Origin: Microbacterium sp. 70-16
GTDB lineage: Bacteria; Actinomycetota; Actinomycetes; Actinomycetales; Microbacteriaceae
DNA: 64,000 bases
Assembly (NCBI RefSeq): GCF_001898315.1
Contig: NZ_MKTQ01000017.1
Span: forward strand, 29,334 to 93,333
Direction: 5' to 3'
Of the stretch, positions 1 to 9,456 are shown piece after piece. Made by a program: the position numbers and the translations under genes. Each line of letters begins with the position of its first letter. The first letter of the stretch is position 1. The notes beneath the pieces are model-generated. The model made no database searches. It saw only the letters and a program-made list of their open reading frames with translations, and had not been told where the DNA came from.

Positions 1-1379
1 GTGTGGCCGCCGATGCCGATGACGTCAGCGATGACGGCGGAGGGCATTCGCATCGACAGGAGGTTCATCCGGGTCTCACGCGACACCCGTGAGCGGATCC
101 CAAGCTCAGCGAGGCGAAGCCGGATGTAGGCAGCCGTCATGTGCGTGCCCGGAGATAACCCCTCGAACAGCCAGCCTGATGTCCCTGCGGCATACCCTCT
201 TCGGGGTTCCGCCGAGAGTTGCCGACGAACGAGATCGCCGACCCTGTCATCGAGCACGACGGGAGTGACACCGAACTGAACGGTCACCTGTTCTGGTGTG
301 ACGTTGATCTGATCGCGCGTCAGGCTGACGGCGCGACCGAGTAATTGGGCGTAGAGGAGCACGAACAGCCCGGCGACGCGCACTTCCAGCTCTACGCTCT
401 CGTCCGCGAGGAGAAGATCAGTGGCGCGCCACAGTTCCTCTTCGGTCATCGTCGACATCGTGTTTCGCGCAGCACGGTCATGAGTGGCCAGGTCGCCAGC
501 GAGCCGGGATTTCGTCGCCCACCGGACGAAGTGATCCACCGGTTCCCGGGTCTTGATGCGGGCGGTGTAATGGTCAAGTGTGCGCTGGTCGAGGTCTCCG
601 AGGAGCGTGCCTCTGGCATCTATCCAGGCCAAGAACCGCACGACAGCGGCGAGATGGCCGCGCTGGCCGATGAAGGCCTCCATGGATAGATCTCGTTCGC
701 GATCTCGGTAGCGTCGATGCAGTTTGGGCAGGATGTCCCACCGGTAGAAGCGACGGAGCTTGTTCCCAGACGTGGGCTCGAGGGTGCCCGCCAACGCGGC
801 GACGTGCAATGTGAGTTCGTGCTGCAGCACGTGAATCTGCGGGAGCACGCCGGCTTCGATGAGCAGTCGTCGGAAGTAGCGAGTCGCAGCCCCCTGGGTT
901 AGTAGATCAAGAGCCGAGTGGTCAACATCGAGTGCGCCGGTAGCCATGCCCTTCAGCGTCGATGCGACGTGTGGACGGCGCAGCCAGCTGACCACCGAGC
1001 GGGGGTCCATCGGAGCATCCGCGAGGTGCGCACGAAGTCGAGTCAACTCCACAGATGCCGACTCATCGGCACCGATGAGGTCATCGATCCGCACCTGCAA
1101 GCGGCACCGTCCGCAGTGGGTCCCGGTCAGGAACTCCTCGCTGCCGCACGTGCGGCACGCGAACCTCGGCGGGTGGCCGGCGCAGGTCGCGCACGTGATC
1201 GCACCCTCCTCGGCGATGAAGGCGAGCACCCGGACGTTCCCGCACAGCGGGCATTCGGCAGGGTTTCGTCGGAGGTCGCTGTAACAGACGTTGCAGATCC
1301 TCCCGCCGAGCAGAGAGTACAGTCCCGCGGCTGAGCGCCCGCAACGGTCGCAGGTCCGTGTGGTTGCTGCTGCTGTCAT
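1..1379 (-). CDS. Zinc-ribbon recombinase-like protein, third gene of a recombinase trio (partial, C-terminus off the left edge)
   Basis: The frame opens with ATG at 1379, which overlaps the TGA of the upstream XRE-like gene (ATGA), and stays open to base 1 (about 459 codons seen). The first 92 residues carry six CxxC pairs (C10/C13, C29/C32, C43/C46, C63/C66, C75/C78, C89/C92), consistent with several structural zinc sites. The rest is mostly helical and Arg-rich. Near the left edge it ends in a stretch (VIADVIGIGGHT) that resembles the C-terminal helix region of tyrosine recombinase-like proteins, but I do not see a confident R...HxxR...Y set. Translational coupling to the integrase and the XRE-like gene implies joint work in site-specific recombination or transposition. 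Function is inferred from context; the protein is not recognised by name. Confidence 0.7.
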   Translation of the reverse strand, partial: MTAAATTRTCDRCGRSAAGLYSLLGGRICNVCYSDLRRNPAECPLCGNVRVLAFIAEEGAITCATCAGHPPRFACRTCGSEEFLTGTHCGRCRLQVRIDDLIGADESASVELTRLRAHLADAPMDPRSVVSWLRRPHVASTLKGMATGALDVDHSALDLLTQGAATRYFRRLLIEAGVLPQIHVLQHELTLHVAALAGTLEPTSGNKLRRFYRWDILPKLHRRYRDRERDLSMEAFIGQRGHLAAVVRFLAWIDARGTLLGDLDQRTLDHYTARIKTREPVDHFVRWATKSRLAGDLATHDRAARNTMSTMTEEELWRATDLLLADESVELEVRVAGLFVLLYAQLLGRAVSLTRDQINVTPEQVTVQFGVTPVVLDDRVGDLVRRQLSAEPRRGYAAGTSGWLFEGLSPGTHMTAAYIRLRLAELGIRSRVSRETRMNLLSMRMPSAVIADVIGIGGH

Positions 1380-1723
1380 CGATCGGGATCGACAGGACGA
1401 TGAAGCCGTGCCCGCACAGGTCGCAGATCCCCAATCGCGGAGTCACGCCCGCGTGCAGTACCAGTCCTTCTCGCCACCGCCGATTGCGCCGTCACCGTGA
1501 TCAGATCGTTCGGCTGGCATCCAAAGATGCGGCACAGCGCCGCCAGCACTTCGACATTCAACCTCTCCGGAGTGCGGGTGACCAGCCGATACACCTGCTC
1601 GCGGGACAGATCGACACCCTGTTCACGCAAAGGCGTGAGCAGCTCGGTCGTCTGGAACATCCCAACTTCCGCCATCACGGCGCGCAGGTGCCAGTCGATG
1701 TGCCCCTTGGACTCAGTTGTCAT
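1376..1723 (-). CDS. Small XRE/Cro-type HTH protein of the recombinase trio
   Basis: A 115-residue protein. The segment around residues 40-75 (LSREQVYRLVTRTPERL, then a LAALCRIFGCQPNDL-like motif) is a classic small XRE helix-turn-helix of the kind that binds DNA as a dimer. The last 40 residues are Arg-rich and overlap the next gene's zinc-ribbon region in another frame, so they may be little constrained. Its ATG at 1723 lies inside the 3' end of the integrase gene (11-nt overlap) and its stop overlaps the next start, so the three genes are translated as one unit. Likely role: DNA-binding accessory or regulator of the recombinase. The XRE assignment is confident; the role is inferred. Confidence 0.75.
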   Translation of the reverse strand: MTTESKGHIDWHLRAVMAEVGMFQTTELLTPLREQGVDLSREQVYRLVTRTPERLNVEVLAALCRIFGCQPNDLITVTAQSAVARRTGTARGRDSAIGDLRPVRARLHRPVDPDR

Positions 1724-2987
1724 TGCGGTTCTTCGTGTTCCTCTTCAGTGCGTCAGCGAGCACTCGGTTCTTGTAATCGTCGCCGACGGATGTGTAGATC
1801 GCGGTGGTCGAGGCGAATGCGTGCCCCACCTGGTCCTGAACGAACTTCTCGCTGTAGCCCCACTCAATGAGGTTCGTCACGTACGTGTGCCGCAGCGAAT
1901 GCAGAGTCAACTCCTCCGGAAGCCCAACCTCGTCGCGCAGCTCGGCGAATCGATCGTTCAGATAGCGAGGGCTGACCCTCGTCCGGCGCTCCGTCGGCCA
2001 GAGGATACCCGTCTCCCAATCGCCAGTCATTCGGGGCCACCCCTGGTCCACCCAATGAGTGAGGCCGTCAACAATCCAGTCAAACTCGGGAACTGTCAGG
2101 ACGGTACGTCGCTTGGGCCCGGTACCTCGCGTGCCTTTCCCGTGCCGGACGTATACAGCGCCGAAACTGCCGAACTGCGTAGCTACCGGGTTCGATCGCA
2201 GGTCAGCGATGTCGAGTCCGACGCACTCTGAGCGCCGAAGCCCAAAGGCATAGATGGTCTTGAACATCTGGGCATTTCGGAGCGCAGCAAGTGCCCCTTT
2301 CCTCTTGGTGTGAACGATGGTCTCGACCCGAGCGTCTGCAGCGTCGAAGAATTGTTCCAGCTCGTCGAATGTGAGAGCGCGCCGCCCCGGCGATCCTTCG
2401 TACTCCAGCAGGTGGGTGATTGTGTTCCAGTCGTGGCAGATCTGCTGCGGCGCAGACCCAAAACGGGTCAGGCATTCCGTCTGCCAGCCATACCGCTGGT
2501 CGGTGAGGAACTCGCAGAAGAGACGGACATCCGTCTGATAGCCCCGAAGAGTCGACCTCGATAACAGCTTCGCTCCAGACCGCCCACGGGTTGAGTAGTC
2601 CTCGAGGTCCTGAGGCTGCCACTGCCATGGGTATGTCGCGCAGTACTCGGTGAAGTGTTCGATGAACCGGCGGCGTCGATCGATGGTTCGCGCCAACAAC
2701 CCACGACTCGCCTGCTGATCCGACCATCCATCCAGCATCGACTCAAAGACGTACTTCGCCTCATCGAGCGCGACAACGTTTCCCGTCAACCGCAGCGAAG
2801 ACCGACCAACATCATTTGGACCAGAGCTCACTCCTCCATGTTGCAGCAGATGCATCATTGTTGCAACTATCCGACTCGACCAGGCGCTGTCGGGATGCGC
2901 TTGACGCCCTTCCGCGAGAGCCCCAAGCCGGTCGCGGGCGCAGGGAGCCAGCCTCTCGCCTTGATGACGCCAGAAAGGCGAGCTCAT
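1713..2987 (-). CDS. Tyrosine recombinase/integrase (first gene of the trio)
   Basis: A lambda-integrase-type site-specific recombinase. The C-terminal catalytic half is clear: FGLRRSE holds the first arginine, a basic strand segment (HGKGTRGTGPKRRT) follows, then HSLRHTYVT (HxxR box), GHAF and the nucleophile-bearing IYTSVGDDY. The N-terminal half has a SAM-like/core-binding character (residues about 65-190). Translation could start at 2987, or at the paired ATGs at 2858/2855; no convincing ribosome-binding site decides, and the first 43 residues look poorly conserved. It is followed without a gap by the XRE-like and zinc-ribbon genes. It probably mobilises this trio as a small integrative element. 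Family call firm, start uncertain. Confidence 0.85.
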   Translation of the reverse strand: MSSPFWRHQGERLAPCARDRLGALAEGRQAHPDSAWSSRIVATMMHLLQHGGVSSGPNDVGRSSLRLTGNVVALDEAKYVFESMLDGWSDQQASRGLLARTIDRRRRFIEHFTEYCATYPWQWQPQDLEDYSTRGRSGAKLLSRSTLRGYQTDVRLFCEFLTDQRYGWQTECLTRFGSAPQQICHDWNTITHLLEYEGSPGRRALTFDELEQFFDAADARVETIVHTKRKGALAALRNAQMFKTIYAFGLRRSECVGLDIADLRSNPVATQFGSFGAVYVRHGKGTRGTGPKRRTVLTVPEFDWIVDGLTHWVDQGWPRMTGDWETGILWPTERRTRVSPRYLNDRFAELRDEVGLPEELTLHSLRHTYVTNLIEWGYSEKFVQDQVGHAFASTTAIYTSVGDDYKNRVLADALKRNTKNRNDN

Positions 2988-3210
2988 CGAGGTCCACCGG
3001 GCCTCTGAGGCTCACCGAACAAGAAATCTCAGGGCCGCAACCTCTGTTCAGAAATACCCGATCAATGCGGAAATTGGTGAACAAGGATGCATCTGATGCC
3101 GATACTTCTCGCTTCGCCGTGCAAGGCGAGACAGCCGCACAAGCCCAACCCGACGTCCAAGCCTGGCTTCGACGCATCGGACTCTGAACAACCCACCGGA
3201 GAGAACCACC

Positions 3211-3969
3211 ATGACCGACCACGCCCTCACCGTCCTCATCGTCGGAGCAACAGGAAGCATCGGGCAGCACGTCGTCGAACAAGCCGTCGAGGCCGGACAT
3301 CACACCCGAGCGCTCGTCCGCAACAACAGCAAGGCCCGCGGGATCGCTTCCGGAGCCGAGACAGTCATCGGTGACCTCACGGACGCCAGCACGCTTGCAG
3401 AGGCCGTTGACGGTATCGACGCCGTTGTCTTCACACACGGCAGTAGCAACGAGCCGGAGGCCGTCAACTACGGGGCTGTGCGCAATGTGCTTCGCGCTCT
3501 GAATGGCCGACCCGTCCGGATCGCGCTGATGACAACGATCGGAGTCACCGCACACTACGAGACATCCGAATGGAAGCGACGCGGCGAACGCCTCGTGCGC
3601 GCCAGCGGCAACACGTACACGATCGTTCGCCCCGGCTGGTTCGACTACAACGCACCCGATCAGCTGAAAATCACCATGCGTCAGGGCGACACCCACCTCA
3701 CCGGCACCCCCGCAGACGGCGTGATCGCCCGCAGGCAGATCGCCCGCGTACTGCTCGACAGCCTCACCAACCCTCAGGCCGACCGCCGAACCCTGGAACT
3801 GGTCGCCGAACGCGGCCCCGAACAGGCCGACCTCGGACCGGTATTCGGCGCCCTGGAACCCGACGCAACCGGGTCCCTCGACGGCGCCAAGGACACCGAC
3901 AACCTGCCGGCGTCCGAAGAACCCCAGCGCGTCGTCGACGACCTCAACACCGTCCGCGGCGACGCCTGA
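3211..3969 (+). CDS. Atypical SDR / NAD(P)-binding oxidoreductase (NmrA/SDRa-like)
   Basis: A 252-residue Rossmann protein. The dinucleotide-binding motif VGATGSIG lies at residues 11-18 (GxxGxxG), followed by basic ALVRN after strand 2, GDLTD (binding of the cofactor adenine region) and VRPGWF in the C-terminal half, the pattern of atypical SDRs acting on quinones or sugars or simply sensing NAD(P). The start is supported by GGAGAG at 3200-3205. It lies 24 bases upstream of an aldo/keto reductase start on the same strand, so the two are probably co-transcribed as a small redox pair. The substrate cannot be read from the sequence. Confidence 0.85.
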   Translation: MTDHALTVLIVGATGSIGQHVVEQAVEAGHHTRALVRNNSKARGIASGAETVIGDLTDASTLAEAVDGIDAVVFTHGSSNEPEAVNYGAVRNVLRALNGRPVRIALMTTIGVTAHYETSEWKRRGERLVRASGNTYTIVRPGWFDYNAPDQLKITMRQGDTHLTGTPADGVIARRQIARVLLDSLTNPQADRRTLELVAERGPEQADLGPVFGALEPDATGSLDGAKDTDNLPASEEPQRVVDDLNTVRGDA

Positions 3970-4980
<1,011 letters not shown>

Positions 4981-5096
4981 GATGTTATAGGCCTGCCGAT
5001 AACGATCGTTTTTGACGGGCTTCCGCGCCCAGAGCAAGGCGCATGGGGTGTGGAGTTGACCAGTGAGTGGCGGGTGTTTGTGATCGTTCTGTGTCG

Positions 5097-5363
5097 TTAG
5101 TTGCCGATGACGAGGATGCTTGCGGCGGCTTCTATGACGTCGTCTGTGATTGTTTCGAGGTCGTTGATTTTGAGGACGCGGTTGATCTGTGGGAAGAGGC
5201 GTTCCAGCAGCCGGAAGTTGCCCCGGGTGATGCGTTCGATCGCTGCGATGGCTTGAGCGTCGGTGAAGTCGTCTGGGTCAAGGTTTCGGCCGAGGTGTTT
5301 CCAGTGTCTTTGGAGGACGAAGAGTAGTTCGTCGCGTCCGAGAGCTCGGTAGTGGTGGGAGAA
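5097..5363 (-). pseudogene. 3' fragment of a transposition ATPase (AAA, TniB/IstB-like), cut by IS3
   Basis: The minus strand reads as the C-terminal 88 codons of an AAA-type ATPase of the kind that partners DDE transposases. It includes a hallmark stretch like DFTDAQAIAAIERITRGNFR followed by LERLFPQINRVLKIN, ending at the TAA at 5097-5099. The reading frame runs straight into the left terminal inverted repeat of the IS3 element at 5364 and has no N-terminus or Walker motifs in the window. It is therefore a remnant of an older transposon broken by IS3 insertion or a later rearrangement. Confidence 0.7.
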
Positions 5364-5402
5364 TGACTCGCCCCGGCGTGTCTGGAGAGTGTTTTGCTGG
5401 TG

Positions 5403-6364
5403 TCAGCCGGCTTGTTCGACCGGTTCGTTGCGAGCGTAGTCGAGTTGTTCGACCTCGAGGGGCGTGAGGTCGTCGATGGAGCCGTGGGTGCGTTCGGTGT
5501 TGAACCACAGCACCCAGGAGGCAGTGGCGGCCTCGACTTGGTCGACGTCGCGCCAGGGCCCTTCGTGGTGGATCAGCTCGGACTTGTACAGGCCGATCTG
5601 CGACTCCGCGAGGGAGTTGTCGTACGCGTCGCCGACGGACCCGACGGACGGGTCGATGCCTTCGTCGATGAGCCGGTCGGTGAACGCGATCGACGTGTAG
5701 ACGCTGCCCGCATCCGTGTGGTGCGTCAGTCCGGTGAACGCGGTGACGCCTTCACGTCGGCGCGCCCATAGCGCCATGTCGAGACAGTCCAGCACCAGCG
5801 GCGTCGTCATGCTCGTCGCGGCCCGCCATCCCAGGATGCGTCGGGAGTGCGCGTCGAACACGAACGCGACGTACACCCATCCGGACCACGTCCACACGTA
5901 CGTGAAGTCCGCGACCCACAGCTGGTTCGTGCGCAGCCGTGCGAAGTGGCGGTCAACGAGGTCGGCAGGTCTGGTCTGCCTCGGCTCCGTATCGACCGGA
6001 CGCTTGCGTCTGCCGCGAACCACGCCAGCGATCCCCAACTCCCGCATGAGACGTTCGACCGTGCAGCGGGCGATGTCGTGCCCGTTGCGGCGCAACCGAA
6101 GCCACAGCTTGCGCGCGCCGAGGACCTTGCGTTGCTCCTGCCACGTGGCCAGGATGATCGGCTTCCACCGCTCATCCGACACCGCCCGAGGCGACTGGCC
6201 GCGCCCTCTGGCGTCGTAGTACGTCGATGGGGCGATCTTCACGCCATGCTGGGTCAGCACCGTGCAGATCGACTCGACACCCCATCGCAGCCCGCCGTCG
6301 GCGCGCTCCCTGTGCTCGTCGATGAAGACGACTATCTCTTGTGTGGCCGGTCGAGTTCGGCGAT
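5403..6364 (-). pseudogene. IS3-family transposase OrfB (separated from OrfA)
   Basis: A DDE transposase of the rve fold. Conserved steps are WVADFTYVWTW (first Asp), DAHSRRILGWR, HHTDAGSVYTS (second Asp) and DNSLAESQIGLYKSE (catalytic Glu). The frame can be traced upstream through TQEIVVFIDEHRERADGG to about 6350, without a start codon, as expected for a gene normally expressed by -1 frameshifting from orfA. Just upstream, a different frame reads AELDRPHKR and then stops; this is the usual orfA tail. Insertion of the IS110 element separates this from the orfA body, so normal OrfAB fusion cannot be made, although an internal ATG at 6260 could give a shortened OrfB. Confidence 0.85.
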
Positions 6365-6373
6365 GCTCCTATG

Positions 6374-7459
6374 TCAAGCCGCGGTGGCGAGAATGCTCTT
6401 CAGAGTCGTGTTCAGGGTGATCCGAGTGCGGTGGTCGCTCGTGGCTCGGGCTGCTTCGTCCTGACGGAGAGCGGTGAACACGCGGTCCGAGATCCGGCGC
6501 CGCAGCAGTCGGAGGGCCTCGACTCGAGTCTTGCCGGCACCGACCTGCTTCGCGAAGTAGACAGCACCCTCGCCACCGAGGCGTTGCTGGGTCACCGCAG
6601 CCATATGGAGGGACGTGTTGATGCGTCGATTGCCGCCGCGCGAGAGCCGCACCTTCACGTTGTTGCCCGACCAGACCGGGATGGGCGCCGTGCCGTTGAA
6701 CCGCGCGAACGCGTCCCTGCTCCTGAAACGGCTGACGCCGGCGGTCTCGCCGACGATCGCAGCTGCCCCAAGTACGCCCATGCCTGGGACGGCGAGGAGT
6801 GTCGGGTACTCGGCTCTCACGATTGCGGTGAGCTGTCGTTCAATAGCCGCGATCCGCTGGGTGAGAGTGATGATGTCGGCGAGCAGGTCGCGAGCGATCT
6901 CGGCGACCGCACCGTCGATTCCGGCGATCGCGTCGGTGATCTGGTCGAAGACGGTCGCCCGTCGAATTCCTCGTGATGGGACCTCGAGGTCTGGCACGAG
7001 TTCGTGCAGGAACCAGCGCAGTTTTGCCTGCAATCCGGTGCGATGCTCGACGAGTCTCTTGCGGTGATCGGAGAAGAGCTTCAGGTCGCGATCCGGTCCG
7101 GCGAGGTGAGCGGTCGGGAGATTGTCTTCGCGCAACGCGACGCGCGCGACGGCCTCCGCGTCGATCGGATCGGACTTTCCTGGTTCTCGGGATGACCTCC
7201 GCATACCGGCCATCAACCGGGTATGCACCCGCAGCACCTGATGGCCGGCGAGCAACAGGCTCGCCTCCAGAGCGCGGGTGAGGTGACGGCAGTCCTCGAC
7301 CGCGACCTTCACCATGCCGAACTCGTCGAGCCACTCGAGGATTCGGATGTGACCCGCCTTCCGAGCAGGGACCGTAAGCGCGGCGATTCGCTTGCCGACC
7401 TCGTCGATCGCGACGAGCGTGTAACTGTCCTTGTGAGCGTCGATACCAACCGTGATCAT
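6374..7459 (-). CDS. IS110-family transposase/recombinase (DEDD)
   Basis: A 361-residue RNA-guided DEDD recombinase. The N-terminal RuvC-like DEDD domain begins MITVGIDAHKDSYTLVAID (first Asp in GIDAHK) and includes a VEDCRHL segment. The C-terminal transposase_20 region has PGMGVLGAAAIVGE, followed by FARFNGTAPIPVWSG with the conserved serine region. The start at 7459 is set by AAGGAG about 6 nt upstream; a longer frame to 7516 exists but would run into the non-coding RNA. The protein should act with the RNA encoded just upstream to choose donor and target. It appears full length and intact. Confidence 0.9.
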   Translation of the reverse strand: MITVGIDAHKDSYTLVAIDEVGKRIAALTVPARKAGHIRILEWLDEFGMVKVAVEDCRHLTRALEASLLLAGHQVLRVHTRLMAGMRRSSREPGKSDPIDAEAVARVALREDNLPTAHLAGPDRDLKLFSDHRKRLVEHRTGLQAKLRWFLHELVPDLEVPSRGIRRATVFDQITDAIAGIDGAVAEIARDLLADIITLTQRIAAIERQLTAIVRAEYPTLLAVPGMGVLGAAAIVGETAGVSRFRSRDAFARFNGTAPIPVWSGNNVKVRLSRGGNRRINTSLHMAAVTQQRLGGEGAVYFAKQVGAGKTRVEALRLLRRRISDRVFTALRQDEAARATSDHRTRITLNTTLKSILATAA

Positions 7460-7493
7460 GCCGACTCCTTTGTCGTTCCACCAATGACGACCC

Positions 7494-7670
7494 GACGCTC
7501 GGCGGCCGATGGGCACGCCTCAATCGAGCACGACGGCAGTCGCGCAGGCTCCCTATCAGGCCACATCGGTCACCGAGCGTCGGCGTCGACGGGGCGGCAC
7601 ATCGCGGAATAGCCACCATCCAAGATGGAGCAGCGAAGAAAAGAGCCAACCCCGCCGACCGCTCTATCGT
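7494..7670 (-). ncRNA. Predicted bridge RNA of the IS110 element
   Basis: This is the non-coding 5' end of the IS110 element, folded by eye on the minus strand. Target arm: GTCGGCGGGG (7659-7650) pairs with CCCCGTCGAC (7594-7585, one G-U). It encloses an internal loop with TTTCTTCGC (7641-7633) on one side and TTCCGCGATG (7609-7600) on the other, capped by hairpin CCATC/GATGG (7628-7616). Donor arm: GACGCTCGG (7581-7573) pairs perfectly with CCGAGCGTC (7502-7494), with an inner stem CCGATG-t-GGC (7569-7560) / GCC-CATCGG (7514-7506). TTTCTTCGC is identical to the left flank of the insertion (7688-7680). TTCCGCGATG matches the complement of the right flank (6356-6365) at 9 of 10 bases. Exact RNA ends are unknown. 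Confidence 0.65.
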
Positions 7671-7972
7671 GACATTGACGCGAAGAAAGCTGATGCTGCC
7701 TTCAAGATCTCGTTCGCACGACGAAGCTCGGCGTTCTCACGCTTGAGGCGCTTGATCTCCACCGCTGCGTCGGTCGTGACGCCAGGCCGGTCGCCGGCAT
7801 CGACTTGCTGGCGGCGAATCCAGGTGCGGATCGTCTCGGGCGATCCCACACCGAGCATCTGCGCCACCGCGCTCATCGCCTGATACTCGCTCGGATAGTC
7901 GGATCGCACCTCGGCGACCATACGGACAGCGCGCTCACGAAGCTCGCGCGGGTACTTACTGGGACGTCCCAT
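7664..7972 (-). pseudogene. IS3-family OrfA, 3' end replaced by the IS110 insertion
   Basis: A 102-residue HTH/leucine-zipper protein of IS3 elements. MGRPSKYPRELRERAVRMV starts a helix-turn-helix (with VGSPETIRTWIRRQQ as recognition region), and a coiled coil (IKRLKRENAELRRANEILK) follows. The end normally reads ...FFA(S)-AELDRPHKR before the frameshift into orfB. Here it reads FFASMSR and stops inside IS110 sequence, while the AELDRPHKR tail lies at about 6337-6361 on the far side of the IS110 element. The HTH part could still be made and might act as an inhibitor. Confidence 0.85.
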
Positions 7973-8023
7973 GAGACAGATCCTTCCAAGGAATCCTGTC
8001 TCCGGACACGCCGGGGCGAGTCA

Positions 8024-9456
8024 ATGGTCGCGCGTCGATGGATGAATCCATGGTCACGGGCGAATCCCGTACGGTCACTCGCGGCACGGGCGACACGGTC
8101 ACGGCGGGCACTGTCGCCACCGATTCCGGGTTGCGTGTCGAGATCACCGCGACCGGTGACGACACCACCCTCGCGGGCATTCAGCGGCTGGTGACCGAAG
8201 CGCAGAGCTCGTCCTCTCGCGCCCAGCGTCTCGCCGACACCGCCGCGGGGTGGCTGTTCTGGTTCGCGCTGGGATCTGCGGCCATCACCGCGATCGTGTG
8301 GATATTGGTGGGCTTCCCGGATGCCGCGGTCATCCGCACGATCACCGTCTTGGTGATTGCCTGCCCCCACGCGCTCGGTCTTGCCATCCCTCTGGTCGTG
8401 TCGATCGCGACCGAGCGCGCCGCGCGCGGCGGGGTGCTCGTCAAGGACCGTCTGGCGTTGGAGAGCATGCGCACCGTTGACACGGTGCTGTTCGACAAGA
8501 CCGGGACCCTCACGAAGGGCGAGCCCCGCGTCTCCGAAGTGTCAGTCACCGACGGTCGTGACGCAGACCAGGTGCTCGCCCTCGCTGCCGCCGCCGAGGT
8601 AGACAGTGAGCACCCTCTGGCGAAGGCCATTGTCCGTGCCGCTGCCGACAAGAAGCTCACGGTGCCCGGAAGCCGTGACTTCACCTCGTCTCCCGCCGTT
8701 GGCGTCACCGCAACCGTGGACGGCACCACCGTCCGGGTGGGTGGACCGCACCTCCTCACCGAAGAGAACGCAGATGAGCTTCCCGTCGTAGACCAGTGGC
8801 GTGCCGATGGCGCGATCATCCTCCATGTCGTTCAGGATGGGGACGTCATCGGTGCGCTGAAGCTCGCCGACGAGGTGCGTTCGGAGTCGCGCGAAGCGGT
8901 CGACGCGCTGCACGTCTTGGGCGTGCAGGTGGTCATGATCACCGGAGACGCCGAGGCCGTCGCACATGCCGTCGCGCAGGATCTCGGCATCGACCGGGTC
9001 TTCGCCGGCGTGCGCCCCGAAGACAAGGCCGCGAAGGTCCAAGAGCTGCAGAAAGAGGGCCGGAAGGTCGCGATGGTCGGCGACGGCGTCAATGACGCCC
9101 CCGCCCTCGCGCAGGCCGACGTCGGGCTCGCCATCGGAGCGGGCACGGATGTGGCGATCGCCTCGGCTGGGGTCATCCTCGCCAGCGACGACCCCCGCTC
9201 TGTGCTCTCCGTGATCGAGCTGTCCCGTGCGGCGTATCGGAAGATGAAGCAGAACCTCTGGTGGGCCGCGGCCTACAACCTCATCTCCGTCCCCCTCGCC
9301 GCCGGCGTCCTCGCACCCATCGGGTTCATCCTGCCGATGTCGGTCGGCGCGATCCTAATGTCGCTGTCCACGATCGTCGTCGCCCTCAACGCCCAGCTGC
9401 TGCGACGCCTCGACCTCAGGCCGGAGACCACGACCCGGACCATCCTCGACCGATGA
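8024..9456 (+). pseudogene. copB: CopB-type P1B ATPase, N-terminus lost at the IS3 boundary
   Basis: A heavy-metal translocating P-type ATPase whose frame runs directly out of the IS3 right inverted repeat. The first native residues are GRASMDESMVTGES (end of the actuator domain, TGES intact). Still present are CPH in the sixth transmembrane helix (VIACPHALGLAIPLV, the CopB/P1B-3 signature for copper or silver), DKTGTLTKGE with the phosphorylated Asp, the nucleotide domain, GDGVNDAPAL, and the last two helices (NLWWAAAYNLISVPL, VGAILMSLSTIVVALNAQ). The metal-binding N-terminus, first four helices and most of the actuator domain are missing, so it should not transport. An ATG at 8038 could start a 472-residue fragment. 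Confidence 0.85.

Larger units (their letters stand above)
6365..7681 (-). mobile_element. IS110-family element inserted in IS3 orfA
   Basis: The element carries a single DEDD transposase on the minus strand, a very short 3' end (about 8 bases after the stop) and a long 5' non-coding end of about 220 bases, the layout of IS110-group elements that encode a bridge RNA upstream of the recombinase. There are no terminal inverted repeats. Reading the minus strand, the shared dinucleotide GC occurs at both junctions (7681-7680 and 6366-6365) and is the best guess for the crossover core. Exact ends are uncertain by a few bases because the undisturbed target is not in the window. Confidence 0.75.
5364..8023 (-). 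mobile_element. IS3-family element interrupted by an IS110-family element
   Basis: The element is bounded by 25-bp terminal inverted repeats with one mismatch: TGACTCGCCCCGG... at 5364-5388 and its inverted partner ending ...CCGGGGCGAGTCA at 7999-8023. It contains orfA and orfB on the minus strand, split by the IS110 element. The flanking bases (GAA on the left, ATG on the right) show no target-site duplication. The left flank is a truncated transposition ATPase and the right flank a truncated copper ATPase. That suggests IS3-mediated deletion or recombination between copies rather than a simple insertion. Confidence 0.85.

Noticed and set aside
2816..3187. + strand frame upstream of the SDR, ending QAWLRRIGL
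   Set aside because: Overlaps the integrase 5' end antisense and shows no domain; at most the tail of a lost gene.
7459..7649. Protein-coding frames across the IS110 5' end
   Set aside because: Arg-rich frames without motifs; the paired stems and insertion-site matches fit a structured RNA better.
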